64,000 nt of DNA from Nakamurella endophytica. Its GTDB lineage: Bacteria > Actinomycetota > Actinomycetes > Mycobacteriales > Nakamurellaceae. Under the pieces are notes generated by a model, which saw only the letters and a list, made by a program, of their open reading frames with translations, was not told where the DNA came from and searched no databases. Location: assembly GCF_014646215.1 (NCBI RefSeq), contig NZ_BMNA01000004.1:204243-268242 (forward strand), given 5' to 3'. Position 1 is the first letter of the stretch. Every line of letters begins with the position of its first letter. Shown in pieces: positions 7,940-18,733 of the stretch. Both the position numbers and the translations under genes were made by a program.

Positions 7940-8521
7940 GTGGCGGAACGCACCGTCGAGTGGGTCGACGAGCTGCTGGAGCAGTTGTCGTTCGAGTGGG
8001 ACCACCAGCTGCGGCCGCGGTGGTCCGGCCTGACCGACGACGAGTACCTGTGGGAGCCGGTGCCGGGCATGTGGAGCGTGCGGCCCCGCGGGCAGGCGGT
8101 CACCCCTCGCGCCGCCGGCGGCGGCGACTGGGTCGCGGACTTCGACCGGGAACCGGATCCGGCGCCGGTGACCACGATCGCCTGGCGCGTCGGTCACCTG
8201 CTCGTCGGCATCTACGGCGACCGCCTGGCCCGGCACTTCGGCGGTCCGCCGGTCGACTACGGCAGCTACGACTACCCGTCGACAGCGGCGGACGCTCTCG
8301 CGCGACTGGACGACCAGCAGGCCGCGTGGGTCGCCGGGATCCGCTCGCTGTCCGTCGCGGACCTGGCCAGGCCCTGCGGCGAGCCGGGTTTCGAGCAGGA
8401 CACGCTGGCCGCCCTGCTGCTGCACATCAACCGGGAGATCATCCACCACGGCGCCGAGATCTCACTGCTCCGCGACCTCTACCGCTGGTGGCCGTCCCGG
8501 GGCAGTGGTGAGCAGGGTTGA
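7940..8521 (+). CDS. DinB-family (four-helix metalloenzyme-like) protein
   Basis: 193 residues beginning at GTG 7940 after a strong GGAAAGGAG site. The DinB/YfiT pattern is visible: an N-terminal helix with W[16 protein letters not shown], [16 protein letters not shown] in the second helix, and [22 protein letters not shown] in the last. Conserved histidines in these helices would hold a divalent metal. Actinobacterial members include mycothiol-dependent transferases; whether this one is cannot be told. Confidence 0.75.
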   Translation: MAERTVEWVDELLEQLSFEWDHQLRPRWSGLTDDEYLWEPVPGMWSVRPRGQAVTPRAAGGGDWVADFDREPDPAPVTTIAWRVGHLLVGIYGDRLARHFGGPPVDYGSYDYPSTAADALARLDDQQAAWVAGIRSLSVADLARPCGEPGFEQDTLAALLLHINREIIHHGAEISLLRDLYRWWPSRGSGEQG

Positions 8522-8633
8522 CCCGCGGGGGTGCGGGTACCGACGGCCCCTGCGATGTGATCGGATCGGTGGGCAGTGACCGGACCGGCGACGACCGTCC
8601 CGGCGGCTGTCCGGGGACGCGAGAGGAGCTGCA

Positions 8634-8792
8634 GTGAGCGACCAGACGCAGGGTTCGGAGCCGACGCAGGAGGAGCTCGAGAAGGCGGCCGGCGCGGAGA
8701 GCTACGAGGGCGAGCCGGTCACCGAGGAGGAACTCGGCAAGGTCTGGGAGGCCCCGGAGGCGCAGCAGGCGCCCTCCGACGGACAGGGCTGA
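8634..8792 (+). CDS. Small acidic hypothetical protein (52 aa)
   Basis: GTG 8634 follows AGAGGAGCTGCA, a clear ribosome-binding site. The product is rich in Glu (TQEELEKAAGAESYEGE, VTEEELGKVWEAPEAQQ), with no cysteine or membrane segment. It is probably disordered or helical. I do not recognise it. The 238 bases after it hold no gene that I can support. Confidence 0.5.
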   Translation: MSDQTQGSEPTQEELEKAAGAESYEGEPVTEEELGKVWEAPEAQQAPSDGQG

Positions 8793-9030
8793 GCCGCCGC
8801 CGTCGCCGGTGCGCGGATCGTCGGCCGCCCGGCGACGGGCAGGGCTGACGGTCCGCTGCTCCGGTGCCGGGCCGCCGTGTCTGCATGCCGTGGACGGGCG
8901 GGACCGGACGGGCCGGCACCGGGCCGTCGCGGGCTCGTCGTCCGGAGGGTCCGAAATTCCGGCCGCCCGTGTCTGCCGAGTGTCGACGGCGGACCGGGTG
9001 GTGGGACGGACCCGGCGCGGCAGCCACCGA

Positions 9031-9645
9031 TCAGTCGCCCGGCGGCGCCAGCGTCAGCCCGTGGGCCGCGGCGAACCGGGCCGCCTGGTCCAGGTCGATC
9101 ACGGCACCGGTCAGCTGGGCGGCCACCCAGCCGCCGGCGTCGGTCAGCGCGCCCCGCAGGTCGGCCCGGCGCAGGTCGGCGCGACCGAGCCGCGCCCCGG
9201 TCAGGTCGGCGCCGCGCAGGTCGCATCCGGTGAGCACCGCGCCCGTCAGGTTGGCCTCGCGCAACCGCAGGTGGGACAGGTCCGTGCCGGGCAGGCGCTC
9301 ACCGGCCAGGCCGACCAGGGTCAGGTCGCAGTCCCGGACCGTCAGGGCGCGCAGCCGGCAGTCCGTCCAGCTGCTCCCGGTGAGCCGGCAGCCGTGCAGC
9401 GCGGCCCCGGCCAGCGACGCATCGGTGAAGGTGCACGTCACGAAGCTCGACGCCCGGTGCTCGGAGTCGTAGAGCTCGACGCCGTGGAACACGCAGTCGG
9501 TGAAGGCGGTGCCGCGGGTCCGGACGCGGGCCAGCGACGCCCCGGAGAAGTCGCACCGGACGAACTCCAGGCCCCCGAGGTCCGCGTCCGCCAGGTCCAC
9601 CTCCGACAGATCCTCGTCGACGTAGGACCGCTGCGTCAGTCGCAT
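9031..9645 (-). CDS. Pentapeptide-repeat protein
   Basis: 204 residues built of A(D/N)LXX-type repeats, for example ADLGGLEF, GASLARV, ANLTGAVLTGCDLRGADLTGARLGRADLRRADLRG. This folds as a right-handed quadrilateral beta helix. Such proteins can mimic DNA and bind gyrase (Qnr, MfpA) or act as scaffolds. The start lies 13 bases after the purH stop, so it is the last gene of the purN-purH unit. Its cysteines in the middle coils (FVTCTFTD, HGCRLTG) are unremarkable. Gyrase protection is only one possibility. Confidence 0.85.
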   Translation of the reverse strand: MRLTQRSYVDEDLSEVDLADADLGGLEFVRCDFSGASLARVRTRGTAFTDCVFHGVELYDSEHRASSFVTCTFTDASLAGAALHGCRLTGSSWTDCRLRALTVRDCDLTLVGLAGERLPGTDLSHLRLREANLTGAVLTGCDLRGADLTGARLGRADLRRADLRGALTDAGGWVAAQLTGAVIDLDQAARFAAAHGLTLAPPGD

Positions 9646-9658
9646 CCCGGTCCGCCGG

Positions 9659-11319
<1,661 letters not shown>

Positions 11320-11323
<4 letters not shown>

Positions 11324-11973
11324 CCGATGGTCACCCTTCTGCCGTCGATGCTCCAGCCGAGCCGGCACAGGCGGCCGACGACGTCGACCAGCTGGGTCCG
11401 CTCCGCCTGCTTGATGCGTTCGGTGAGGGTGGCCTCGTCGTCCCCGTCCAGCACCGGCACCGCGGTCTGCGCGACGATCGGCCCGGAGTCCAGGCCGGCG
11501 TCGGCGAAGAAGACGGTGGCGCCGGTGATCCGCACGCCGTAGGCCAACGCGTCCCGCGGTCCGTGCATACCCGGGAACGCGGGCAGCAACGTGTTGTGGG
11601 TGTTGATGTACCGCCCGCCGAACTCGGCGAGGAAGCGCGGCCCGACCAGCTTGAGGAAGCCCGCCGACACCACCAGCCGGGGGTCATGACGCCGGACCTG
11701 CTCGGTCAGCGCGCGGTCCCACGCGTCCCGGTCGGCGTGGTCCCGGACCGACTCGACGAAGGTCGGGACGCCGCGCTCGGCCGCCAGCGCCAACCCACCG
11801 GCGTTCGCCCGGTCGGCACCCACGGCCGCCACCACGGCGCCGAAGGCGGGATCCTGCTGGGCGTCCAGCAGCGCCGCCATGTTGGAGCCGCCACCGGAGA
11901 TCAGGACGACCACGCGCGCGGAGTCGGTGGGACCCGCCGCGGCAGCCGCGGCCGGTGCGACCTGACCGGACAA
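11320..11973 (-). CDS. purN: Phosphoribosylglycinamide formyltransferase
   Basis: 217 residues. The family transfers the formyl group of 10-formyl-THF to GAR. It shows [20 protein letters not shown] (phosphate loop), SAGFLKLVG, and [21 protein letters not shown] with the catalytic Asn-His, then the Asp in [11 protein letters not shown] start at TTG 11973, which has AGAGGG seven bases upstream; no ATG or GTG in frame sits near the conserved start. It overlaps purH, with which it forms an operon, as in mycobacteria. Confidence 0.93.
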
Positions 11974-12011
11974 GCAGCACCCTCTCGAGGCCGGGGACGG
12001 GAGCGCGGTCC

Positions 12012-12017
12012 AGCCTA
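12012..12017 (-). promoter_or_regulatory. Possible purN-purH -10 box
   Basis: Minus-strand TAGGCT in the context CCTAGGCTGG, 38 bases before the TTG start of purN. No -35 match is seen. Confidence 0.4.
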
Positions 12018-12100
12018 GGCGTCCTCGCTCCGGCGACTCCGGCCCCCCTGCGCGCCGCGGCCGGGCGGCCCGGCGCCGTGGACGGGCGGGGTGCGGACGG

Positions 12101-12472
12101 TCAGGCCATCGGCCGCAGCTCCACGGCACTGCCCGGTCCGGCGAAGCGGGCTGCGACCTCCTGCGCACGCTCCCGGGAGGCACAGTCGACGACGAAGTAG
12201 CCGGCGAGCTGCTCCTTGACCTCGGCGTACGGGCCGTCGGTGGCGAGGTAGCCCTCGGGCGTCCAGGTGTAGACGGTGGCATCGGCGGGATCGCCGAGGG
12301 CCTCGGCGGTGACGAACTCCCCGGAGGCGGACAGCTCGCCGAGCAGGGCGTCGAAGTCCCGGTCCATCTCCTCGTGCCGCTCCCGGGGGATGGCCCGGCC
12401 CTCGGCGGTGTACAGCGACGTCGGGTGACCCCAGGGCTCCGGGGTGCTGTGGATCAGGATGACGTACTTCAC
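12101..12472 (-). CDS. YCII/DGPF-domain protein
   Basis: 123 residues with the YCII-related pattern MKYVILIHSTPEPWG at the start and LATDGPYAEVKEQLAGYFVVDC near the middle, where the DGP-(F/Y) motif forms the family's active-site-like pocket with a conserved His/Asp. These ferredoxin-fold proteins often accompany ECF sigma factors, but none is adjacent here. The GTG at 12472 follows AGAGGAGAG. Function is unknown beyond the fold. Confidence 0.8.
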   Translation of the reverse strand: MKYVILIHSTPEPWGHPTSLYTAEGRAIPRERHEEMDRDFDALLGELSASGEFVTAEALGDPADATVYTWTPEGYLATDGPYAEVKEQLAGYFVVDCASRERAQEVAARFAGPGSAVELRPMA

Positions 12473-12610
12473 GGCCGATCTCTCCTCTGTCCGTTCGGGC
12501 CGCCGTGGCCGGCGTACCCGGTGGTCGGAGCCGGCCGACCGGGTTCGACAGCAAGATCACCGCCGCGGCGCGTCACCCGTTCCGCCCGCCGTCCCCGCAG
12601 GCGACTGCGC

Positions 12611-14584
12611 TCAGTCGGCCGCGGGGCCGGTGCGCGGTTCCGCCGCCCGGTCCGCCCGGTGCGGGTCCACCGGGCGCTGCTGTGGGAGCAGCGGCCGGGA
12701 GCCGTGCACCGGGGCCGCACCGGCGGGTGTGGACAACTGGCCCGTGGGCGCTCCACCGTCGCGCACCGTCGTCTGCTGCGCGTTCGCGGCGTCCGCCACG
12801 GCATCCGCGGCGGCGTCCGCTGCGAGGTCCGCGGTGGCGTCCCGGTCGGTGCCCGCCGGCGTACCGGAGGAGTCCGCGACGACGTCCGACGTCCCCCCGT
12901 CCGGGTCGCCGCCGCCGCTCGGCAGTACGCCGTCGGGACGGTCCGTGCCGGCGAACGCGCCGGCAGCCTCGGACGCCGGCTCACCCGTCGAATCGTCGAC
13001 GACGGCCGCGGCGTCCGTGTCCGTGGCCGGGTCCGGGTCCGGGTTCGTGTCCCGGTCCGTGTCCGTGTCCGCAGGGCCTTCGTCCGCGGACGGCTCGGCG
13101 GCACGACCCCCGGCCGTGACGACCGCGCGGTCCTCGTGCGTGACGTCCGGGCCGGTGTCGCCGGTGCGCGGGGCATCCGCCACCACGGCCCGGGGGTCCG
13201 CAGCGGACTCGTCCGCAGCGTCCTCCGCCGACCCGGCGTCCGGGGCGTCCGCGTGCGCGGCGACCGCCGACTCGGCCCCGTCGGTGACGCCGGCGTCCTG
13301 GTCGGCCTCGGCGGCGGCGCCCGGTGCGGTGGCGTCCGGCGTGTCGGATTCCGCATCCGCAGCCGCATCCGTGGCTCTGGCGTCCGCGTCCCCGGACACC
13401 GCCCGGGCCGGCACGACTGCCGCGACCGCGGCCCCGACCGCTCCGACCTCCACGGCCAGCAGCACGGCCGTCAGGACCGGCGGGGCACCGGCGGACAGCC
13501 ACCGGCCCGGCGTCACGCCCCCGGCGGCGAGCCAGGCGAGGGCACCGACCGCCAGGCCGGCGAGCCCCCCGGCCGCCGCCGCGGCGCGGACCCGATCGGC
13601 CCGCGAGGCCAGCCGGCGCGCGGCGACCACACCAGCGAGCAGTCCGGCGGCGACGGGGACGGCCAGTGCGACGAGTCCCAACCCGCCGGCCGGGTGGCGG
13701 TCCGGGACCGCGGCGAGCAACGGGATGCCCGGCAGGTCGGCGGTCAGCGAGCCGAACGGCGAGTAGTGGCCGGCTCCGATGTCGAAGCCGACGCCGGAGG
13801 CGTAGCCGGCCACCGCGATCACCGCATTGGGCAGGAACGCGAGGCTCAGCACCGTGAGACCGAAGGCGTCGGCCCCGCCGCCACCCGCCTCGACCAGGTG
13901 GGCCGCCGCGCCGAAGGACAGGGCGGAAGCGGCCGCCAGCACCAGCGCGGAACCCCCGAGCACCGCCGCCACGGCCACCGCGGCGAGGCGCAGGGCGGTC
14001 GTCACCCAGCTCGGCGACACCCGCACCAGCAGGGCGCGCAGCGCCGCCCCGCGGACCACCGTGGCCAGGCCGACGGTGACCCAGGCCAGGATCGCCGGGC
14101 GCCACCACTGGTCGGGGCTCAGCCGGCCCGGCTGCAGCAGCACCGGGACCGCGGTCACCGCCGCCCCGTGCAGGATGCCGGTCACCAGGATCGCGGCGGT
14201 CTCCTGACCCACCCCCGCCGGCACGACGCGACCCCGCCCGACCGCACCCCACAACAGGGACACCGCCAGGACCCCGAGCAGCAGCGGTGGGAGCGTGAGG
14301 GTGGCGTCGCCGATCCGGACGTCCATCCCGTGTCCGGCGGCGAGCGCGATGGCACCGGCGCGCAGCGCGGGCAGCGGGCTGGACCCCGACGCCGGGGTGA
14401 CCGCCCACAGCAGCAGCGCGATGCCGACGGTGAGCACCAGCGCCGCGAGCACCGCGGCCAGCGCCCGCACCGCAGCCGCCACGACGACCAGCGCGGTGGT
14501 GGAGGCCGGCGGTCGCCGATCGCGGGAGGTGTCCGGCGGAGCTCCGGACACGGCAGGGCGGTGGCCCGCGTCGAGCAGGGTCAT
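12611..14584 (-). CDS. PerM-like (DUF6350) polytopic membrane protein with long acidic tail
   Basis: 657 residues. The first 400 contain about ten hydrophobic helices beginning with TTALVVVAAAVRALAAVL. A periplasmic loop has DVRIGDATLTLPPLLLG, and GYASGVGFDIGAGHYSPFGS is the most recognisable family segment. Position between the DUF5336 gene and purN matches M. tuberculosis perM (Rv0955), needed for cell division under magnesium limitation and for persistence. The last 240 residues or so are disordered and rich in Asp, Ala, Thr and Pro (for example TDTDRDTNPDPDPATDTDA), which I believe is much longer than in mycobacteria. ATG 14584 is the only plausible start. Confidence 0.8.
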   Translation of the reverse strand: MTLLDAGHRPAVSGAPPDTSRDRRPPASTTALVVVAAAVRALAAVLAALVLTVGIALLLWAVTPASGSSPLPALRAGAIALAAGHGMDVRIGDATLTLPPLLLGVLAVSLLWGAVGRGRVVPAGVGQETAAILVTGILHGAAVTAVPVLLQPGRLSPDQWWRPAILAWVTVGLATVVRGAALRALLVRVSPSWVTTALRLAAVAVAAVLGGSALVLAAASALSFGAAAHLVEAGGGGADAFGLTVLSLAFLPNAVIAVAGYASGVGFDIGAGHYSPFGSLTADLPGIPLLAAVPDRHPAGGLGLVALAVPVAAGLLAGVVAARRLASRADRVRAAAAAGGLAGLAVGALAWLAAGGVTPGRWLSAGAPPVLTAVLLAVEVGAVGAAVAAVVPARAVSGDADARATDAAADAESDTPDATAPGAAAEADQDAGVTDGAESAVAAHADAPDAGSAEDAADESAADPRAVVADAPRTGDTGPDVTHEDRAVVTAGGRAAEPSADEGPADTDTDRDTNPDPDPATDTDAAAVVDDSTGEPASEAAGAFAGTDRPDGVLPSGGGDPDGGTSDVVADSSGTPAGTDRDATADLAADAAADAVADAANAQQTTVRDGGAPTGQLSTPAGAAPVHGSRPLLPQQRPVDPHRADRAAEPRTGPAAD

Positions 14585-14626
14585 CCGACGACTGTCACAC
14601 GGTGCGCCCGCGGTCCCCGACAGGCT

Positions 14627-14749
14627 CGCCGCCGCGACAGCGGCAGTCGGACGCCGCCGCGACAGCGGCCGTCGGACGCCGCCGCGACAGCGGCAGTCGG
14701 ACGCCGCCGCGACCGCGGCAGTCGGACGCCGCCGCGACCGCGCTGCCGG
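14627..14749. repeat. 25-bp tandem repeat with internal dyads
   Basis: Four complete units (starting at 14627, 14652, 14677, 14702) and one partial follow directly upstream of perM. Each of the first three contains GCCGCGACAGCGGC, a small hairpin with arms GCCGC/GCGGC. Units differ only at one or two bases. Confidence 0.9.
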
Positions 14750-14759
14750 GAGACGACGA

Positions 14760-14791
14760 ACGGGCGGCCACCGGAATCGGTGGCCGCCCGT
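14760..14791. terminator. Strong terminator after the DUF5336 gene
   Basis: A perfect 14-bp inverted repeat ACGGGCGGCCACCG / CGGTGGCCGCCCGT with loop GAAT starts about 54 bases beyond the DUF5336 stop on the minus strand. It separates that gene from perM. Confidence 0.75.
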
Positions 14792-14844
14792 CGTAGCTAC
14801 TTGGTCCGCGCACCCGTTCTCGCCGGGGCCGCGGGACCAGGACG

Positions 14845-15858
14845 TCAGAAGCGGACCTGCTGGGTGGCGTCCGGACCGTCGTCGCGGCGGTTGGGGTCGG
14901 TCCCGGACTCGCCCGAGCCGACGGTCGGGGTGGCGCCGGTCGTGGCGCCGCCCTGGCCGTAGCCGCCGTAGTACGGCTGGTCGCCCTGCTGCTGGTAGCC
15001 GGTCGGCTGGCCCTGGCCCTCGGTGCCGACGGTCGGCTGCGGGCTCTGGTAGCCGCCGGTGTCCCCCGGTCCGCCGAACACCTGGCGGTGCGGCGTGCCG
15101 GCGTCGCCGTGCCCGCCCTCGCCGCCAAACGCCGGCGGGACCGCGTTGGCCACCGTGGCCGGGACGGGGACGGTGCCCTTGACGACGCCGCTGTCGGCGA
15201 GCCAGGCGGCCACGGCAGCGGCCGCCTCCAGCAGGGCGAAGATGGTGACCAGGATCAGGCCGATGCCGGCCTTGTAGTCGATGCCCTGCGCGTCGTCGGT
15301 GCCCGGGAGCGAGAACCAGGCGAAGACTGCGCCGAGGAATCCGACGACGGCGAGCACGGCGGCGGTGAACGGGTGACGGCCGGCCTTGGGCAGGATCGGC
15401 GCCAGCGACAGCAGGCCGGCCACCACGAGCAGCGCCGGGATCCACCCGCCGAGGTACCAGAGGTTTCCGACGGACTCGTCGTTGCCGTTGAGCGTCACCT
15501 TGGAACCGGTGAAGCACGCGAAGATCAGGTTGAGCAGCGCCAGCAGCGCCACCACGAGCGGCAGCACCTTGGCCAGGTTGACCGGGGTCCTGGGCGCCGG
15601 CGGCTTCTGCGGACCGCCCTGCTGCCAGCCACCCTGGCCGCCCGGTCCGCCGGGGCCGGGTCCGTAACCGCCGGGACCAGGTCCGTAACCCGGCCGCGCG
15701 GGGCCGCCGTACCCGCCGGGCCCCTGCGGGCCGCCGTACTGCTGCTGGCCGTATCCCGGCGCACCGCCGGGCCACTGCCCGGGCTGCGGGCCACCCTGGC
15801 CGTACGGGTTCGAACCTCCGGGCTGGCCTCCCTGCGGAGGGCCGTAGGGACCGCTCAT
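14845..15858 (-). CDS. DUF5336 (34-kDa antigen-like) membrane protein
   Basis: 337 residues in three parts. An N-terminal cytoplasmic region of about 90 residues is made of Gly/Pro/Gln/Tyr repeats (QQQYGGPQGPGGYGG, PGYGPGPGGYGPGP). Four membrane helices follow (about 97-235: NLAKVLPLVVALLALLNLIF, WIPALLVVAGLLSLAPIL, FTAAVLAVVGFLGAVFAWF, AGIGLILVTIFALLEAAAAV). The tail is Gln/Gly-rich. This matches the 34-kDa antigenic protein family (Rv0954), and the gene lies between sucD and perM as in mycobacteria. Function is unknown; septal or envelope localisation has been suggested for relatives. The ATG at 15858 is preceded by GAGGTGGAG. Confidence 0.85.
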   Translation of the reverse strand: MSGPYGPPQGGQPGGSNPYGQGGPQPGQWPGGAPGYGQQQYGGPQGPGGYGGPARPGYGPGPGGYGPGPGGPGGQGGWQQGGPQKPPAPRTPVNLAKVLPLVVALLALLNLIFACFTGSKVTLNGNDESVGNLWYLGGWIPALLVVAGLLSLAPILPKAGRHPFTAAVLAVVGFLGAVFAWFSLPGTDDAQGIDYKAGIGLILVTIFALLEAAAAVAAWLADSGVVKGTVPVPATVANAVPPAFGGEGGHGDAGTPHRQVFGGPGDTGGYQSPQPTVGTEGQGQPTGYQQQGDQPYYGGYGQGGATTGATPTVGSGESGTDPNRRDDGPDATQQVRF

Positions 15859-15941
15859 CTGCTCCACCTCACGTCGTACCGCCGACACGTGTGCCGTCCG
15901 CGCCGCGGACGAGGCGGCGGGGCGGTGCCGGACGTGCTGCG

Positions 15942-15947
15942 ACGCTA
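15942..15947 (-). promoter_or_regulatory. Possible -10 box of the DUF5336 gene
   Basis: Minus-strand TAGCGT followed by CG, about 84 bases before the start. The rest of the stretch 15859-16348 between this gene and sucD holds no gene or strong hairpin that I can see, only short dispersed CCGGGTTGCC-like repeats. Confidence 0.35.
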
Positions 15948-16348
15948 CTCCTGGGTTCGCGCCGCGACTCTCGGCAACGTATCGCACGCCGTCCCGGCGT
16001 CCCGGGCACCGCTCGGGCATGTCCCGGCGACACCGGGCACCGCGCGCATCGACGGGCGGCGGGACCCGGCGGGGCGCTCGGCCGGCGGTACGGCGTGCGA
16101 AGGCTCCGGGTGGCGGCGCGGCATCGCCGAACAGGGTCACTCCGGGTGCATCCAGCGGAGTCGATCCGCCGGGCGACCCCTGGCCGGCGACCGGCGGTCC
16201 TGGGTCGCCGGTGGCTCGGCAACCCGGAGTCGATGGCCCGGCAAGCCGGAGCCGGCGACAGGGAGCCGGCGGCACGGCAACCCGGCAGCGACGCCGGGGG
16301 CCCACCGGCGGCCAAGGGCGCCGAGTCGAGTCCGGCCGCCCCCGGCGA

Positions 16349-17248
16349 TCAGGCCGGCAGGACCTCGCGCAGCAGCCGCGCGGTCTCGGACGGCGTCTTG
16401 CCGACCTTGACGCCGGCGGCCTCGAGGGCCTCCTTCTTGGCCTGCGCGGTGCCGGCGGAGCCGGACACGATGGCGCCGGCGTGTCCCATGGTCTTGCCCT
16501 CCGGCGCCGTGAAGCCGGCGACGTAACCAACCACCGGCTTGGTGACGTGCTCGGAGATGTACGCCGCGGCGCGCTCCTCGGCGTCGCCGCCGATCTCGCC
16601 GATCATCACGATGGCCTTGGTCTCCGGGTCCGCCTCGAACGCCTCCAGGGCGTCGATGTGCGTCGTCCCGATCACCGGGTCGCCGCCGATCCCGATGGCC
16701 GTCGAGAAGCCGAGATCCCGCAGCTCGTACATCATCTGGTAGGTCAGCGTGCCGGACTTGGACACCAGGCCCACCGGGCCCTTGCCGGTGATGGTGGCCG
16801 GCGTGATGCCGACGAGCGACTCCCCCGGCGTGATGATGCCCGGGCAGTTCGGCCCGATGATCCGGGTGCGGCCGCCCTTGTGCTGGTTGTAGGACCAGAA
16901 CTCGGCGGAGTCCTGCACCGGGATGCCCTCGGTGATCACCACGAGGAGCTCGATCCCGGCGTCGATGGCCTCGACGACGGCGTCCTTGGCGAACGCCGGG
17001 GGCACGAAGACGATCGACACGGTGGCGCCCGTCTCGGCGATGGCCTCGGCGACCGTGCCGAAGACCGGGAGCTGCACCTGCGCGCCAGCGGCGTCGGTGT
17101 GCGTCACGGTGGTGCCGGCCTTGCGGGCGTTCACCCCGCCGACGACCTGGGTGCCGGCCTTGAGCATCAAGGCGGTGTGCTTGGTGCCCTCACCGCCGGT
17201 GATGCCCTGCACGATGACCTTGGAGTCCTTGGTCAGGTAGATCGCCAT
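16349..17248 (-). CDS. sucD: Succinyl-CoA synthetase alpha subunit
   Basis: 299 residues. With SucC it converts succinyl-CoA to succinate with substrate-level phosphorylation. The CoA-binding Rossmann part has [13 protein letters not shown], the ligase core [13 protein letters not shown], and the phosphorylated histidine is His256 in [15 protein letters not shown] 17248 has AAAGGA upstream. It lies 64 bases downstream of sucC in the same operon. Confidence 0.96.
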   Translation of the reverse strand: MAIYLTKDSKVIVQGITGGEGTKHTALMLKAGTQVVGGVNARKAGTTVTHTDAAGAQVQLPVFGTVAEAIAETGATVSIVFVPPAFAKDAVVEAIDAGIELLVVITEGIPVQDSAEFWSYNQHKGGRTRIIGPNCPGIITPGESLVGITPATITGKGPVGLVSKSGTLTYQMMYELRDLGFSTAIGIGGDPVIGTTHIDALEAFEADPETKAIVMIGEIGGDAEERAAAYISEHVTKPVVGYVAGFTAPEGKTMGHAGAIVSGSAGTAQAKKEALEAAGVKVGKTPSETARLLREVLPA

Positions 17249-17312
17249 GACTGGTGCGCGTCCTTTGCTCTGCTCTGCGGTGCTGGATCCGGCGGCCGGG
17301 TGCGGTGACGGA

Positions 17313-18491
17313 CTACGGGGCGGCCAGCTCGGCGGCCTTGTCGGCACCCTCGTCCATGGTGTCGGCGAGGGTCACCAGCGGGTGGTTGGCCTCGGTGAGG
17401 ATCCGCCGGCCCTCCTCGACGTTGTTGCCGTCGAGTCGCACGACCAGCGGCTTCTCGGTGTGCCCGCCGCCGACGCCGGACTCCAGGATCTCCAGCGCCT
17501 TGACGATGCCGTTGGCCACGGCGTCGCAGGCGGTGATGCCGCCGAACACGTTGACGAAGACCGACTTGACGTCGGGGTCGGACAGGATGATGTCCAGCCC
17601 GTTGGCCATCACCTCGGCGCTGGCGCCGCCGCCGATGTCCAGGAAGTTCGCCGGCTTGACCCCGCCGTGCTTCTCGCCGGCGTAGGCCACCACGTCCAGC
17701 GTGGACATGACCAGGCCCGCACCGTTGCCGATGATGCCGACCTGGCCGTCGAGCTTGACGTAGTTGAGGTTGCGCTCCTTGGCGCGCAGCTCCAGCTCGT
17801 TCTCGGCGGCGTTGTCGACGAAGCCCTCGTGGTCGGGGTGCCGGAAGTCGGCGTTGTCGTCCAGCGACACCTTGCCGTCCAGCGCGAGCACCTGACCTTG
17901 GGGCGTGCGGACCAGCGGGTTCACCTCGACCAGGGTGGCGTCCTCGGCGGTGAAGACCTTCCACAGGTCGACCAGGATCTGCGCGACCTGGTCCTTGACC
18001 TCGTCGGGGAAGCGACCGGCCTCGACGATCTCGGCCGCCTTGGCGGCGTCGACTCCGTCGACCGCGTCGACCGGGATGCGGGCCAGCGCCTCGGGCCGTT
18101 CGACGGCCAGCTCCTCGATCTCCATGCCGCCCTCGCGGGTGGCCATCGCCAGGTAGGTGCGGTTGGAGCGGTCCAGCAGGTAGGAGACGTAGTACTCCTC
18201 GGCGATGTCGCTGGCCGGGGTGACCAGCACGCGCCGGGTGACGTGCCCCTTGATGTCCAGCCCGAGGATGTTGCCGGCGTGGGTCTGCACGTCCTCGAGC
18301 GTCTTGCAGAACTTGACGCCGCCGGCCTTGCCGCGGCCGCCGGTCTTGACCTGCGCCTTGACCATGACCGGCAGGCCCAGCTGCTCGGCGGCGGTGACCG
18401 CGTCGGCCGCCGTCGACACCACGCGGCCGGCGGGGGCGGGCACGCCGTGCGCGGTGAACAGTTCCTTGGCCTGGTACTCGTACAGATCCAC
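17313..18491 (-). CDS. sucC: Succinyl-CoA synthetase beta subunit
   Basis: 392 residues. The ATP-grasp domain begins [17 protein letters not shown] and contains [19 protein letters not shown]. The C-terminal part has [22 protein letters not shown] and [22 protein letters not shown] 18491 is chosen because GAGGAGC precedes it and the family starts at this point. It is the first gene of sucCD; the B12-binding gene 242 bases upstream has the same direction. Confidence 0.96.
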   Translation of the reverse strand: MDLYEYQAKELFTAHGVPAPAGRVVSTAADAVTAAEQLGLPVMVKAQVKTGGRGKAGGVKFCKTLEDVQTHAGNILGLDIKGHVTRRVLVTPASDIAEEYYVSYLLDRSNRTYLAMATREGGMEIEELAVERPEALARIPVDAVDGVDAAKAAEIVEAGRFPDEVKDQVAQILVDLWKVFTAEDATLVEVNPLVRTPQGQVLALDGKVSLDDNADFRHPDHEGFVDNAAENELELRAKERNLNYVKLDGQVGIIGNGAGLVMSTLDVVAYAGEKHGGVKPANFLDIGGGASAEVMANGLDIILSDPDVKSVFVNVFGGITACDAVANGIVKALEILESGVGGGHTEKPLVVRLDGNNVEEGRRILTEANHPLVTLADTMDEGADKAAELAAP

Positions 18492-18564
18492 CTGTGCTCC
18501 TCGCCCTGGGTGCGGGTGGCCGGCGGAGCAGGGGGATGCGGGCGCGCCGTCGACCGTCGCAACG

Positions 18565-18570
18565 ACCCTA
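18565..18570 (-). promoter_or_regulatory. Possible sucCD -10 box
   Basis: Minus-strand TAGGGT in CTAGGGTCG, about 74 bases before sucC. It suggests sucCD has its own promoter rather than relying on read-through from the B12-binding gene. Confidence 0.4.
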
Positions 18571-18733
18571 GTCGCCCCCCGGGAGGGGTCGCCCGCCTGC
18601 ACCGGTGAGCTTGCCCACGCGTGCCACCGGCCGGAACGGATAGGGCCCGCCCGGGCCGGGACCGAGCCGGGACCGGGCCGGGACCGTCCCGCGGCGGGCA
18701 GGTCCGGAGCCCGGGCGCCCCGGCCGGCCGGGG

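Noticed and set aside
12469-13368. Arg/Thr/Pro-rich minus-strand frame near perM
   Set aside because: It is the frame-shifted reading of the acidic perM tail; the perM frame has clear membrane helices and synteny.
14627-14749. Possible CRISPR array
   Set aside because: The 25-bp units abut with no spacers and no cas genes are nearby; it is a simple tandem repeat.
15800-15815. T-loop-like sequence GGGTTCGAACCTC, hint of a tRNA
   Set aside because: No acceptor stem or anticodon arm around it, and it codes for the N-terminus of the DUF5336 protein.
15859-16348. Possible small RNA or gene between sucD and DUF5336
   Set aside because: I found only short dispersed GC repeats and a candidate -10 for the DUF5336 gene; no stable hairpin or coding signal.
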